From an uncultured Blastocatellia bacterium (GTDB lineage Bacteria > Acidobacteriota > Blastocatellia > Pyrinomonadales > Pyrinomonadaceae): a stretch of DNA of 62,503 nucleotides. The stretch is from positions 1 through 62,503 of the forward strand of contig CAMLLD010000035.1 of the NCBI GenBank assembly GCA_946480785.1, in the 5' to 3' direction. The notes under the pieces were generated by a model that saw only the letters and a program-made list of their open reading frames with translations, made no database searches and was not told the origin of the DNA. The position numbers were made by a program, and so were the translations under genes. How positions within the stretch are numbered: the first letter of the stretch is position 1; every line of letters starts with the position of its first letter. Shown in pieces: positions 26,417-34,506 of this stretch.

Positions 26417-26822
26417 AGTCCAATCATTTCCAATCATGGATCCCTGTCAATCGTTCTTCAACCGCTCTTCTCTGGGGGGTTATGTTGTCGGATCATTGAG
26501 AGGAGTCGGGTAAAAACTAACTGACCTCTTAGCTGAACACCGAGCCAACAAATCGGAAAACAACCAACAGCATGCTTTTGGCCTTCAATGACGAGCAAGT
26601 TTTACCTGAGTGGTTTGCCCCTCGGTTCGGAAGGGGAAAGATTCCGCGAATATTCTAACTGGACCAAGTAGTACGCATTCGCTGCCCGTTAGTTGCTATA
26701 ATGGTGGGCCTAACGTTGTATCTCTACTTGTCTAACCGGCGATGGTTTGCGAAGTCATGCTTGACGTGACCCATGTGTTTGGTAGACTGACGGTTTTGTG
26801 GGTAGCCTGATAAGAATCGAAG
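26417..26822. other. 406-bp AT-richer spacer at the left edge of a probable island
   Basis: Base composition drops sharply here compared with the cytochrome genes and stays low to about 29400. No ORF looks real. A perfect TATAAT sits at 26697-26702 without a good -35, and a better promoter is listed at 26761. No tRNA or obvious direct-repeat boundary is seen. Confidence 0.5.
26761..26788 (+). promoter_or_regulatory. Candidate sigma70-type promoter of the ATPase/TOPRIM pair
   Basis: TTGACG (26761-26766) and TAGACT (26783-26788) with a 16-base spacer lie 35 bases before the ATPase ATG. Five of six and four of six bases match consensus. Selected by eye only. Confidence 0.4.
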
Positions 26823-28028
26823 ATGATTCGCCAGATCCAAGTAACCAACTATAAATCTATAACAGACCTCACCTTTAGACCCGGTCGAGTCACCGTTCTA
26901 ATCGGTGCCAATGGAAGCGGTAAGAGTAACATTTTGGAAGCGATCGCTCTTGCCTCTGCTGCTTCTCAAGATAAGCTTGACAATGAGTTTCTGATTTCCC
27001 GAGGTATACGAGTAACTGAAACGCGATTTATGCGGTCGGCATTTCGAGAACGACCCAAGTTTCCTAAATATATTCGCATCTCTTTTCCCGATCATCGGGA
27101 ACCAAAGATCGAGACGGTTCGTGCTCGCGGTAACGAGATCAATATAGTTATCCAAGGGGATAATGAAGTTGCCTTTGCCTGCGAACTGTGGGCAGATGAA
27201 ACGGGTTCGTACCCGAAGTGGCGACAAAGGCCGCCAATAAGGACGAACGAAGTTTCAAAGGGGTTACAATCATTGAATCTTGACCCCGAAACCGAATTAA
27301 CGCCAGAAATCTTCGAACAGGCATTGGCTAGAGCCATCGACGAGTTACGTGGTAGACCGGTTGGTCCGCTGCCGACGTTTCTCCTCTATTCTCCAGAGTT
27401 CTCAGCGCTCCGGACGTTCCAGTCAGAGGGGCAGATTCTTCCGCTTGGAATTAGAGGCGAAGGACTATTTGCACATCTTAAGGCACTCAATTCTGGGGTT
27501 AATAAGAGCCGCATAGTTAAGATAAAGGAGCGGTTGACACTAATCGACTGGTTCGAAACGTTTGAGATACCTAAAGATCTCAGTTCCGGCGAACGGAGCA
27601 TCAAGATTCGTGATCGGTATCTTCCTCAAAAAGCGTTATTCGACCAGCGCAGTGCAAATGAAGGATTTCTTTTTCTTCTGTTTTACCTCACTCTTTTTAT
27701 AAGCCCGGAGACGCCGGCCTTTTTCGCAATTGATAATATTGATAGTTCTCTGAATCCCAAACTGTGCATCAAACTTATCCAAACTATTGTTGCTCTTGCT
27801 AAGGAATACGACAAGCAAGTTATCTTGACAACGCATAATCCGGCTGTTCTCGATGGTCTTAATCTTGATGATGAAGAGCAGTCTCTAGTAGTCGTAGAAC
27901 GAAATAAAGCGGGCTACACACGAATTCGTTCTGTCAATCCGGTACAAGCGAGTTCAGCGCACACGGAAGTGCCTCTATCGGAGGCATTCATGCGAGGCTA
28001 CATCGGTGGTCTCCCGAAAAATTTTTAA
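26823..28028 (+). CDS. AAA-family ATPase (ABC/SMC-like, AAA_15/AAA_21 type)
   Basis: A 401-residue cytoplasmic ATPase. The start MIRQIQVTNYKSITDL is the classical first strand of RecF/OLD-like ATPases. Walker A is VLIGANGSGKSNILEAI (residues 25-41). A central helical insert follows. The Walker B region FFAIDNIDSSLNP (near 300) has Asn where most relatives have the catalytic Glu (usual form IDEPE). The His switch is ILTTHNPAVLDGL near 340. The signature loop is diverged (RSANEGFLFLLFYLT). It lies 20 bases upstream of a TOPRIM-like gene, the arrangement of OLD, PARIS and related anti-phage systems. Codon use and base composition differ from all neighbours (many AT-ending codons), pointing to horizontal transfer. 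A defence role is inferred from architecture and context. Confidence 0.85.
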   Translation: MIRQIQVTNYKSITDLTFRPGRVTVLIGANGSGKSNILEAIALASAASQDKLDNEFLISRGIRVTETRFMRSAFRERPKFPKYIRISFPDHREPKIETVRARGNEINIVIQGDNEVAFACELWADETGSYPKWRQRPPIRTNEVSKGLQSLNLDPETELTPEIFEQALARAIDELRGRPVGPLPTFLLYSPEFSALRTFQSEGQILPLGIRGEGLFAHLKALNSGVNKSRIVKIKERLTLIDWFETFEIPKDLSSGERSIKIRDRYLPQKALFDQRSANEGFLFLLFYLTLFISPETPAFFAIDNIDSSLNPKLCIKLIQTIVALAKEYDKQVILTTHNPAVLDGLNLDDEEQSLVVVERNKAGYTRIRSVNPVQASSAHTEVPLSEAFMRGYIGGLPKNF

Positions 28029-28048
28029 TCGTCTTAGGCGCCGACGTC

Positions 28049-28702
28049 ATGCTCACATTCGGAATAATCGCCGAAGGTCCTACGGATCAAATCATTATAG
28101 AAAATATTTTGCTTGGCTATTTTCAAGAGCAAAGGGACGAACCCTCGGTTAACTACATTCAGCCACCACAGCCGTTGTCGGATAAACCGGGCGGCTGGAC
28201 AAATGTGTTTCAAAGCCTACGCCGAAAGGATTACGAAGGAGCGCTCCAATACAACGACTATCTTGTCATTCATATCGACACCGATGTGCAAGAGGAACCA
28301 GGTTTCGATGTGCCCAGATTAGTCGACGGTAACGAGATTACGATTCCGGAGCGAGTTGAAAAGGTAATCGACCGACTGGAAAAAGAAATTGACGGCAATT
28401 TTAACAGGGCCAACTCGCACCGAATTCTATTCGCTGTTGCGGTGGATACGATTGAGTGCTGGCTTCTTCCGCTTGTCTGTGAGGGCAAGAAAGTAGCGAA
28501 GATTACTGGATGTATCGACACTGCAAACCAGGCTCTAAGAAGGGCGAATCGCGACGGACTCTCCGCCGGAACAAAAAAGTTTATTAGTGCATATGAAAAG
28601 GCATCCAAAGCTTATCGTCGGCGGAAGGAATTGATGGCGTGCCATGACAAGAATCCGAGCTTAGAACTGTTTGTAAATCAACTTCACCGTGTAGTGGTAT
28701 AA
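28049..28702 (+). CDS. TOPRIM-like (DUF4276/RloB-like) effector protein
   Basis: A 217-residue cytoplasmic protein. The opening MLTFGIIAEGPTDQIIIENI carries the EGxxD motif of TOPRIM-fold proteins, and DYLVIHIDTDVQEEPG near residue 71 supplies the acidic DxD. A later block FAVAVDTIECWLLPL near 130 and DKNPSLELFVNQL at the C-terminus match the pattern of DUF4276/RloB-type proteins partnered with AAA ATPases. Such proteins act as nucleases in PARIS and OLD-family immunity. Whether this one cuts DNA, tRNA or another target is not visible. It is downstream of and probably co-transcribed with the ATPase and shares its low GC. Confidence 0.7.
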   Translation: MLTFGIIAEGPTDQIIIENILLGYFQEQRDEPSVNYIQPPQPLSDKPGGWTNVFQSLRRKDYEGALQYNDYLVIHIDTDVQEEPGFDVPRLVDGNEITIPERVEKVIDRLEKEIDGNFNRANSHRILFAVAVDTIECWLLPLVCEGKKVAKITGCIDTANQALRRANRDGLSAGTKKFISAYEKASKAYRRRKELMACHDKNPSLELFVNQLHRVVV

Positions 28703-28789
28703 GGGCATTCTCGAAGTTTTCCAACGCCGAGGCGACATTCCTAATTAAACCTGCATCCTTGAAAAGCGATCCATCCCCTCAGGAATTTA

Positions 28790-29011
28790 CAAGACACAAG
28801 TTAGTGTCGCGTGGAGCTTTTGAAAGATGGAGTGAGGCGGGAGGATTTGATTCTTTCGAAGTTATACTGGTCCAGAGATTCAAGATCAGAATTGCAGCTA
28901 CGCGATGTCAAGAATCTGCTGACGGTCGACTGTGACATGCCCTGTCAAGGTTCGCCCGAGGAACTTGGAGTGAAACCATTGTTGAGTAAAGTTCTGCAGA
29001 CTCATGAATGA
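28790..29011 (+). pseudogene. Decayed C-terminal remnant of a nucleotidyltransferase-like gene
   Basis: The frame from 28811 reads REDLILSKLYWSRDSRSELQ and RDVKNLLTVD, then EELGVKPLLSKVLQ. This is the ending I associate with small nucleotidyltransferase (AbiEii/DUF6036-like) proteins. Just upstream, in a different frame, EFTRHKLVSRGAFER looks like the preceding segment, so a frameshift separates them. The middle (CDMPCQGSPEE) seems altered where a Trp-containing stretch is usual. No intact start or N-terminal domain is present. The family name is from memory and should be tested. Confidence 0.4.
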
Positions 29012-29093
29012 TACGAATCCACAGATTGCCGAGGTTGTGCGTCGCAGGTTAGTCCAGCGTTCGGGAGCGGAACGCGTCCGTTGTTTACGTTAG
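29004..29093 (+). pseudogene. Truncated small ORF, remnant of the partner of the nucleotidyltransferase
   Basis: A 29-residue frame MNDTNPQIAEVVRRRLVQRS plus GAERVRCLR overlaps the remnant above (ATGAATGA). It matches the N-terminus I recall for small partner proteins of about 65-70 residues that read 'PEI..LVRRRL...SGEER'. The stop comes too early, so it is probably decayed together with its neighbour. Confidence 0.35.
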
Positions 29094-29426
29094 CCGTAGC
29101 GATAATCATGTGTGGATTTAGCATAGCTGGGAAATAAACCTTTTTAGAGTCACTTCTGTTTGCGATTTTGTTGAGCTGGATGCTTTTTGACTGGAGACGT
29201 TGAAACTGCGGACAAAGATAACTTGAACTCGGCCGCCGCAGATGCGCTGCGGCGAGTCTTGTTAATCCAGGGTACGTTCACGACAAAACTCAGGCGAAAG
29301 CAGGAGAGCCTGGATAAGTAGCAGTTGGGCGCGTTTGAATCTTAACTTGCGGCGGGCAAAAAAGTTTGTTGGCGATCAATCTGGAATGCTATTAGCCGGC
29401 TCGCGTCTTGATTCGCGTGATAACAG
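29094..29426. other. Non-coding spacer between island remnants and mutS
   Basis: About 330 bases after the last remnant contain short GC-rich stretches (GCCGCCGCAGATGCGCTGCGGC around 29221 can fold) and no believable ORF. Base composition returns to the GC-rich norm just inside mutS, marking the right edge of the low-GC island. Confidence 0.4.
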
Positions 29427-32231
29427 TCACATCAACCGGTTTTTCAGTTTGCGGATGAGGGCTTTTGCTTCGTCGCCGGTGAGGGTGTCGGAGGCGGTGC
29501 GGAGTTCGTCGATGACTTTTTCGTTTGCAAGATCGAAGAGGGAGGCTTGGGCGGCGGCTCGGCGACGACCGGCGCGAGTCGCGGCTCTGTCGAGTGCGAC
29601 GTTATCGACTGTGATGTGATCGGGTGAGACGTTATCGGGTGACAGCTTTGCGGCGGCCCCAAGGGCGATAGGTTCGACGACCGAAGCTGTTTGATTTGCT
29701 GGCACTTGATCGGTTTCCGTAAACACGTCGAGCTCGTAACGCTCCAAGCGCGACAAGACTTCACGCGCTGTTGCGAGGACTGCCGGCGGGAGGCCCGCGA
29801 GGCGCGCGACTTCGATGCCGTAAGACTTCGAGGCGCGGCCGCGTTCGAGGCGATGTAGAAAGACGACTTCTCCTTCACGCTCGGTCGCGGTGATCTGATA
29901 ATTCTGCGCGCCCGGCAGACGTTCGGCGAGTTCGGTGAGCTCGTGATAGTGCGTGGCGAAGAGGGTCTTCGCCGCATGGTCCGACGAGTCGTGCAGATAT
30001 TCCGCCACGGCCCACGCGATCGATAGACCATCAAACGTCGCAGTGCCGCGGCCGATCTCGTCGAGCAACACAAGCGAACGCGGCGTCGCGCTATGCAGGA
30101 TCGCCGCGGTCTCGGTCATCTCAACCATGAACGTCGAACGCCCGCGCGTAAGATCGTCTGACGCGCCGACACGCGTCCAGATGCGATCCAGCACCGGCAA
30201 ACGCGCGCGCTCCGCGGGAACAAAGCAACCGGTCTGCGCGAGGATGCAGATGATCGCCGTCTGCCGCAGGATCGTGCTCTTGCCGCCCATGTTCGGCCCA
30301 GTGATGATCAGCAGACGATCGGTCGAGTTGTTGAGACAGACGCTGTTCGGCACGAACGGATCGTCGATGAACGCTTCGATCACGGGATGGCGTCCCTGCA
30401 CGATCTCGAGCTCGTCGCCATCATGCAGCACCGGCTGCACGTAACGGCGGCGCGCAGAAATCTCGGCCATCGCGGCGAGCGCATCGAGCGCGGCAAGCGC
30501 ACGCGCCGTCATCTGGATTCGTTTCGTCTCCCCGCCGATCTGCCGGCACACACCGGCAAACAACTCCGACTCGAGTTGAATGATGCGCTCGTCCGCGCCG
30601 AGCACTTTCTTTTCCCATTCACGCAACTCCGGCGTCGTGAAGCGTTCCGCATTCGCGAGCGTCTGGCGGCGTTCGTATTCACTCGGCACACGCGCGGCGT
30701 TCGCTTTCGACACCTCGATGTAGTAACCAAACACGCCATTGAAACGGATGCGCAGGTTGCTGATGCCGCTGCGCGTGCGTTCGGTCGCTTCGAGCGTCGC
30801 GATGATCTGTTTGGCGTTGCGACTGGTGGAACGCAGCTCGTCGAGCTCGGCCGAATAGCCTTCGCGGATCGTGTCGCCGTCGGCGACTTTGACAGGCGGA
30901 TCTTCATTGATGGCCCGACCGATCAAATCCCGGATCTCGGGAAGCTCGTCAGTGTTCTCAGCCAGCACTTCCAGCAGCGACGAATCAAACCCGCGCAACA
31001 CTTCGCGGATCTGCGGCACCTGGTTCAACGAACGCAACATCGCCACGAGATCGCGCGGCGTTGCCGAGCCAAGACTGACGCGCCCGATCAAACGCTCCAG
31101 GTCTGAGACTTCTTTCAACAGCGTACGCAGCTTGTCGCGCCGCATCTGCGACGCAAATAGATCCCGCACCGCCACGAGCCGCGCTTCGATTTCCGCCCGC
31201 TTAACACACGGCCGCAATAACCACGAACGCAGCAACCGCGCGCCCATCCCGGTCACGGTTTCATCGATCACTTGCAACAGCGAACGCCCGCTGCCGCCCG
31301 CGAGCGATTCAACCAGTTCGAGATTACGAACCGTAACGCTGTCCAGCACGAGATGGTCCTGCGGCTCAAAGTAAACGAGATCCGTGACGTGCGCCGCCGC
31401 CGCGCGCTGCGTCTCCTGCGCGTAACGCAGACAAGCGCCGGCCGCGCGAATCGCTTCGTCTTTGCGCGTCAATCCATAGCCGTCGAGAAACTGCACCTTG
31501 AAGTGTTCGAGCAGGAGCGCCTGGCAATCATCGCGTTGCCACTTCCAATCTTCGAGCGGCGTCAACGTCGCCGCGAAACCATATTCATGCGGCGAAGACT
31601 CCTGATGATTCGAACGATCATCACCGAGAGGCAACGGCGCTGTCTGCGTCTTGCCTGAAAGTCCTGACTTGATGAGTGCGCCGAGCGAAGCAGGGAAGAG
31701 CAACTCGCGCGGCGCGTACGATTCGAGCGCCGCCCGAATACGCGTCCACGAATCGCGTCCGCTTTCCTGCGTCACGCGAAACTCGCCCGTCGAGATGTCG
31801 AGAAACGCCGCGCCGATCGACTCGCCCGCCGAACAAACAGCCGCGAGAAACACCGGCTCGTGTGCTTCGAGCAGTTGCGGATCGATCGGCGTGCCGGGCG
31901 TGACGATACGGACCACTTCGCGCCGCACGAGTTTCTTTGTCTTGCCCGCTTCTTCGGTCTGTTCGCAAATCGCGACGCGATAGCCTTTGCGCACGAGCCG
32001 CGCGATGTAATTCGCGGCCGAGTGATGCGGCACGCCGCACATCGGCACGGGATTGTCGGTCTCTTTGTGCCGCGCGGTGAGGGTGATTTGCAGTTCGCGC
32101 GAGCCGGTGAGCGCGTCGTCAAAGAAGAGCTCGTAGAAGTCGCCGAGCCGAAAAAACAGCAGCGTTCCGGGGTGCTGCTGCTTCAGTTCCTGGTACTGCC
32201 GCAGCATCGGCGTGGGATTCGTTTGGTTCAT
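29427..32231 (-). CDS. mutS: DNA mismatch repair protein MutS
   Basis: Recognises mismatches and small loops and starts methyl-directed-type repair. The 934-residue protein has all MutS domains. The N-terminal mismatch-binding domain contains the GDFYELFF motif (Phe and Glu contact the mismatch, about residue 30). Connector, lever and clamp domains follow. The ATPase has Walker A GPNMGGKSTILRQTA near residue 640, then LVLLDEIGRGTATFDGLSIAWA and FATHYHELTELAERLPG. I start at ATG 32231 (MNQTNPTPMLRQYQ), since the longer frame to 32303 adds unrelated residues. The C-terminal linker near residue 875 contains short five-residue repeats (SPDNV, SPDHI, TVDNV) before the dimerisation tail. The gene is transcribed towards the island and is divergent from gmhA. 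Confidence 0.97.
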   Translation of the reverse strand: MNQTNPTPMLRQYQELKQQHPGTLLFFRLGDFYELFFDDALTGSRELQITLTARHKETDNPVPMCGVPHHSAANYIARLVRKGYRVAICEQTEEAGKTKKLVRREVVRIVTPGTPIDPQLLEAHEPVFLAAVCSAGESIGAAFLDISTGEFRVTQESGRDSWTRIRAALESYAPRELLFPASLGALIKSGLSGKTQTAPLPLGDDRSNHQESSPHEYGFAATLTPLEDWKWQRDDCQALLLEHFKVQFLDGYGLTRKDEAIRAAGACLRYAQETQRAAAAHVTDLVYFEPQDHLVLDSVTVRNLELVESLAGGSGRSLLQVIDETVTGMGARLLRSWLLRPCVKRAEIEARLVAVRDLFASQMRRDKLRTLLKEVSDLERLIGRVSLGSATPRDLVAMLRSLNQVPQIREVLRGFDSSLLEVLAENTDELPEIRDLIGRAINEDPPVKVADGDTIREGYSAELDELRSTSRNAKQIIATLEATERTRSGISNLRIRFNGVFGYYIEVSKANAARVPSEYERRQTLANAERFTTPELREWEKKVLGADERIIQLESELFAGVCRQIGGETKRIQMTARALAALDALAAMAEISARRRYVQPVLHDGDELEIVQGRHPVIEAFIDDPFVPNSVCLNNSTDRLLIITGPNMGGKSTILRQTAIICILAQTGCFVPAERARLPVLDRIWTRVGASDDLTRGRSTFMVEMTETAAILHSATPRSLVLLDEIGRGTATFDGLSIAWAVAEYLHDSSDHAAKTLFATHYHELTELAERLPGAQNYQITATEREGEVVFLHRLERGRASKSYGIEVARLAGLPPAVLATAREVLSRLERYELDVFTETDQVPANQTASVVEPIALGAAAKLSPDNVSPDHITVDNVALDRAATRAGRRRAAAQASLFDLANEKVIDELRTASDTLTGDEAKALIRKLKNRLM

Positions 32232-32290
32232 ATTCGTGAGCGCCGCAAAGATTAACACGGAGCGTTGGAATGTGGTAATTTCACGCCAAC

Positions 32291-32857
32291 GTGACCAATT
32301 CACTACTGACCAACGCGCTTCAGGAACACCTGGCTACATTCGAGAAGTTACTCCAATTATCACTCGACGACATCGAACGATCCGGCCGCTTGATCTGCGA
32401 CGCGCTCACAAACGGAAACAAGATCCTGATCTGCGGCAACGGCGGCAGCGCGGCGGACGCGCAACACATCGCCGCGGAATTGATCGGTTACTACGAAAGC
32501 CAGAGACGCTCGTGGCCCGCGATCGCTCTCACCACCGACACGTCAGCTTTAACAGCGGTCAGCAACGACCTCGGGTTCGAACACGTCTTCGCACGACAGG
32601 TCGCGGGACTCGCGCAACCCGGCGACGTTTTGATCGCGATCACGACGAGCGGAAAATCTAAGAACGTGCTGCGCGCAGTCGAACAGGCGAAAGAATCAGG
32701 CTGTAAAACGATAGGTCTCACCGGCGCGTCAGCAGAAGCGCTGGGATCGTTATGCGACGTTGTCGTCGCAGTGCCCGCCACACGCACGTCGCGCGTGCAG
32801 GAAGCTCACATCACCATCGGCCATCTCTGGTGCGAGATGGTCGACCAGTTCTCCTAA
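32291..32857 (+). CDS. gmhA: Sedoheptulose-7-phosphate isomerase, SIS domain (GmhA)
   Basis: Converts D-sedoheptulose 7-phosphate to D-glycero-D-manno-heptose 7-phosphate, the first step to LPS core heptose or heptosylated glycans. The 188-residue single SIS-domain protein has ILICGNGGSAADAQHIAAEL near residue 45, the GmhA phosphate-binding loop and the zinc-binding His. ITTSGKSKNVLRAVEQAKESG lies near 115 and AHITIGHLWCEMVD near the end, with the second His and Glu pair. Starts at GTG 32291, 59 bases from the divergent mutS start. Its location just before a large polysaccharide locus fits heptose supply. DiaA-like proteins share the fold, but the full GmhA motif set argues for gmhA. Confidence 0.92.
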   Translation: MTNSLLTNALQEHLATFEKLLQLSLDDIERSGRLICDALTNGNKILICGNGGSAADAQHIAAELIGYYESQRRSWPAIALTTDTSALTAVSNDLGFEHVFARQVAGLAQPGDVLIAITTSGKSKNVLRAVEQAKESGCKTIGLTGASAEALGSLCDVVVAVPATRTSRVQEAHITIGHLWCEMVDQFS

Positions 32858-33265
32858 CCACAAGTCAATCACTACATTTTGTGCTCAACAACCTTGACAC
32901 ATGCAAGGGATTGAATTAGTCTCTGCTCGCACATCAGCATGCTCTCAATCGCCTGTTGGATTGCACGGTGCTCCCGATGTTCGTCGCCGTGATTCAAGTG
33001 AGACATTGATGTTTTTTAGAACGACCTATCGCACCACGGTTAAGCCAAACTCCGCCAACTCACCCTCAGCAGTCGCGTTAAGCACCACCGTCGAAGGATC
33101 TCGCAACTTTCGCCGCGGCCTGGTCTGTTTGTCACACGCGCTGTGGGTCCCAAAGGGCGAGTTGGGAGTGAATTGATAACTTAATTGCCGCCTCGCAACG
33201 AGGCTTCCCTCCCGGGTACCTGCGTGTCTCGCGCATTCGGCACGCAAAGGCCGAAGTGTGCATTG
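32858..33265. other. 408-bp spacer before the polysaccharide locus
   Basis: No convincing gene. Both strands hold a moderately long ORF (plus 32901-33176; minus ending at 33026), neither with recognisable sequence. It contains a candidate promoter (32894-32922) and two short hairpins near the end: GCCTCG-CAA-CGAGGC (33189-33203) and TTCGGC-8-GCCGAA (about 33237-33256). These would sit in the leader of the small ORF at 33266. Confidence 0.5.
32894..32922 (+). promoter_or_regulatory. Candidate promoter of the polysaccharide locus
   Basis: A perfect TTGACA (32894-32899) is followed after 17 bases by TAGTCT (32917-32922), which keeps the key T, A and final T of the -10 box. It lies downstream of gmhA and upstream of the first polysaccharide genes. 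Chosen by eye. Confidence 0.35.
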
Positions 33266-33553
33266 ATGACGACAAAGCCAAACGTGCAAGCAAAGAAAAA
33301 GAAGCGAAAGAAGAAGACGGCGCTCGTGGTCTGTCGCGATCGGAAGCAGTTTTGGACGACGCAGACGCAGTTCTGGCAGTGGGTGCGAGACGGCGTCGTG
33401 ATGAAGACGGGCGACCAGCCGTTGACGGGGTTGTTTCGGCGCGAGCATGAGGAGTTGATGGTGCTGTTGAGCAATACGGTTTTGAACCTCGCGCACCCGA
33501 ACCACATGCGGGAGGCGCTGTTGTCGCGACGCATTGGAATAGCCGGCAAGTAG
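33266..33553 (+). CDS. Small basic conserved-looking protein, function unknown
   Basis: A 95-residue protein. It begins MTTKPNVQAKKKKRKKKTAL, a run of about nine Lys/Arg within ten positions, followed by a compact, mostly alpha-helical part (QFWQWVRDGVVMKTGDQPLT, HEELMVLLSNTVLNLAHPNH). Two Trp and ordered amphipathic helices suggest a real folded protein and not a random frame. A longer in-frame start at 33185 lacks a ribosome site. It ends 13 bases before the OPX gene and may be co-transcribed. The basic tail could bind nucleic acid or membrane lipids; I do not recognise the family. Confidence 0.5.
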   Translation: MTTKPNVQAKKKKRKKKTALVVCRDRKQFWTTQTQFWQWVRDGVVMKTGDQPLTGLFRREHEELMVLLSNTVLNLAHPNHMREALLSRRIGIAGK

Positions 33554-33566
33554 CTGGAGTTTACAC

Positions 33567-34484
33567 ATGCGAAAGATTTTTTTAGCGGGGATTTTGCTGA
33601 TAGGCGCCCTAAGCGCACACGCGCAACAGCAGGACGATCGATACCGGATCGGCGCGGGCGACGTGCTCGACGTGCGCATCTACAACCGCCCGCAGTTGTC
33701 GCGCGATGCGGTGCGCGTGGAAGGCAACGGCATGATTCGCATGCCGCTGATCGACACGGAGATTCAGGCCGCGTGCCTCACCGAAGGCGAACTCGCAAAA
33801 GACATCGCCTCGCGCTACACGAAGTATTACCGCAACCTGCAAGTCGACGTCTTTATCAAGGAATTTCACTCGCGACAGATCGCCATCATCGGCGCCGTAA
33901 ACGATCAGGGACGTTTCGAACTGCAGCGACGCATTCGTCTGCTCGAACTGTTGACCTATGCGAAAGGCCCTTCGCCGAGAGCCGGACAGACCATCAACGT
34001 CGTTCACTCCAGTGCGCCGTCGTTGTGCAAGAAAGACGACGACGAGATCAGCGCGTTTGCCAGTTATCGTCTGAGCGACACGTTGCTCGGCGAGCCGAAA
34101 GCAAATCCTTATCTCGAAGCCGGCGACATCGTGACACTTCCCGAAGCGGATCAGGTTTATGTCGTCGGCAATGTCGTCATGCCGCTCACGATTCCGCTGC
34201 GAGAACCGATCACCGTGAGCCGCGCGATCGCGATGGCCGGCGGCACGCGCCAGGACACGAAGAAAGACAAGATCCGCATCGTGCGGCAGGAGCCCGGCGC
34301 GCAAACGAAGAAAGAAATGCTGGTCGACCTCTCCGCGATCGAAAGACGACAGGCTGAAGACATTCAGCTTCAGCCCAACGACATCGTCGACGTGCCAACT
34401 TCCGCCGGCCGCAGTCTGCTGCGTGGTCTGATCGGCGGCGGTACGCAATCGCTAACCCAACTCCCAGTTCGCGTCATCCCGTAG
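33567..34484 (+). CDS. Polysaccharide export outer-membrane protein (OPX/Wza-like)
   Basis: A 305-residue exported protein (signal peptide MRKIFLAGILLIGALSAHAQ). RYRIGAGDVLDVRIYNRPQL opens the Poly_export domain (residues 25-110), followed by SLBB-like repeats at about 110-190 (IAIIGAVNDQGRFELQRRIR) and 190-280 (VYVVGNVVMPLTIPLREPIT). OPX proteins form the periplasmic and outer-membrane channel for capsule or exopolysaccharide, working with a Wzc-type co-polymerase. No lipobox Cys follows the signal, so it may not be a lipoprotein, unlike Wza. The C-terminal tail is short (LPVRVIP) and may lack the Wza outer-membrane helix. It leads the polysaccharide cluster and is 22 bases before the tyrosine autokinase. 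Confidence 0.93.
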   Translation: MRKIFLAGILLIGALSAHAQQQDDRYRIGAGDVLDVRIYNRPQLSRDAVRVEGNGMIRMPLIDTEIQAACLTEGELAKDIASRYTKYYRNLQVDVFIKEFHSRQIAIIGAVNDQGRFELQRRIRLLELLTYAKGPSPRAGQTINVVHSSAPSLCKKDDDEISAFASYRLSDTLLGEPKANPYLEAGDIVTLPEADQVYVVGNVVMPLTIPLREPITVSRAIAMAGGTRQDTKKDKIRIVRQEPGAQTKKEMLVDLSAIERRQAEDIQLQPNDIVDVPTSAGRSLLRGLIGGGTQSLTQLPVRVIP

Positions 34485-34506
34485 TTCGACGAACCGAAGG
34501 AACATA

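Noticed and set aside
32232..32303. Upstream start of mutS at 32303
   Set aside because: Adds 24 residues unrelated to MutS and would overlap the gmhA start; ATG 32231 gives the canonical beginning.
33189..33265. c-di-GMP (GEMM) riboswitch
   Set aside because: Only the ACGCAAAG loop fits; the tetraloop receptor and other conserved stems are absent.
33026..33679. Minus-strand ORF ending LRDPSTVVLNATAEGELAEF
   Set aside because: The phrase looks protein-like, but the ORF runs over the OPX signal peptide and has no start context; could be an old fragment, not enough to call.
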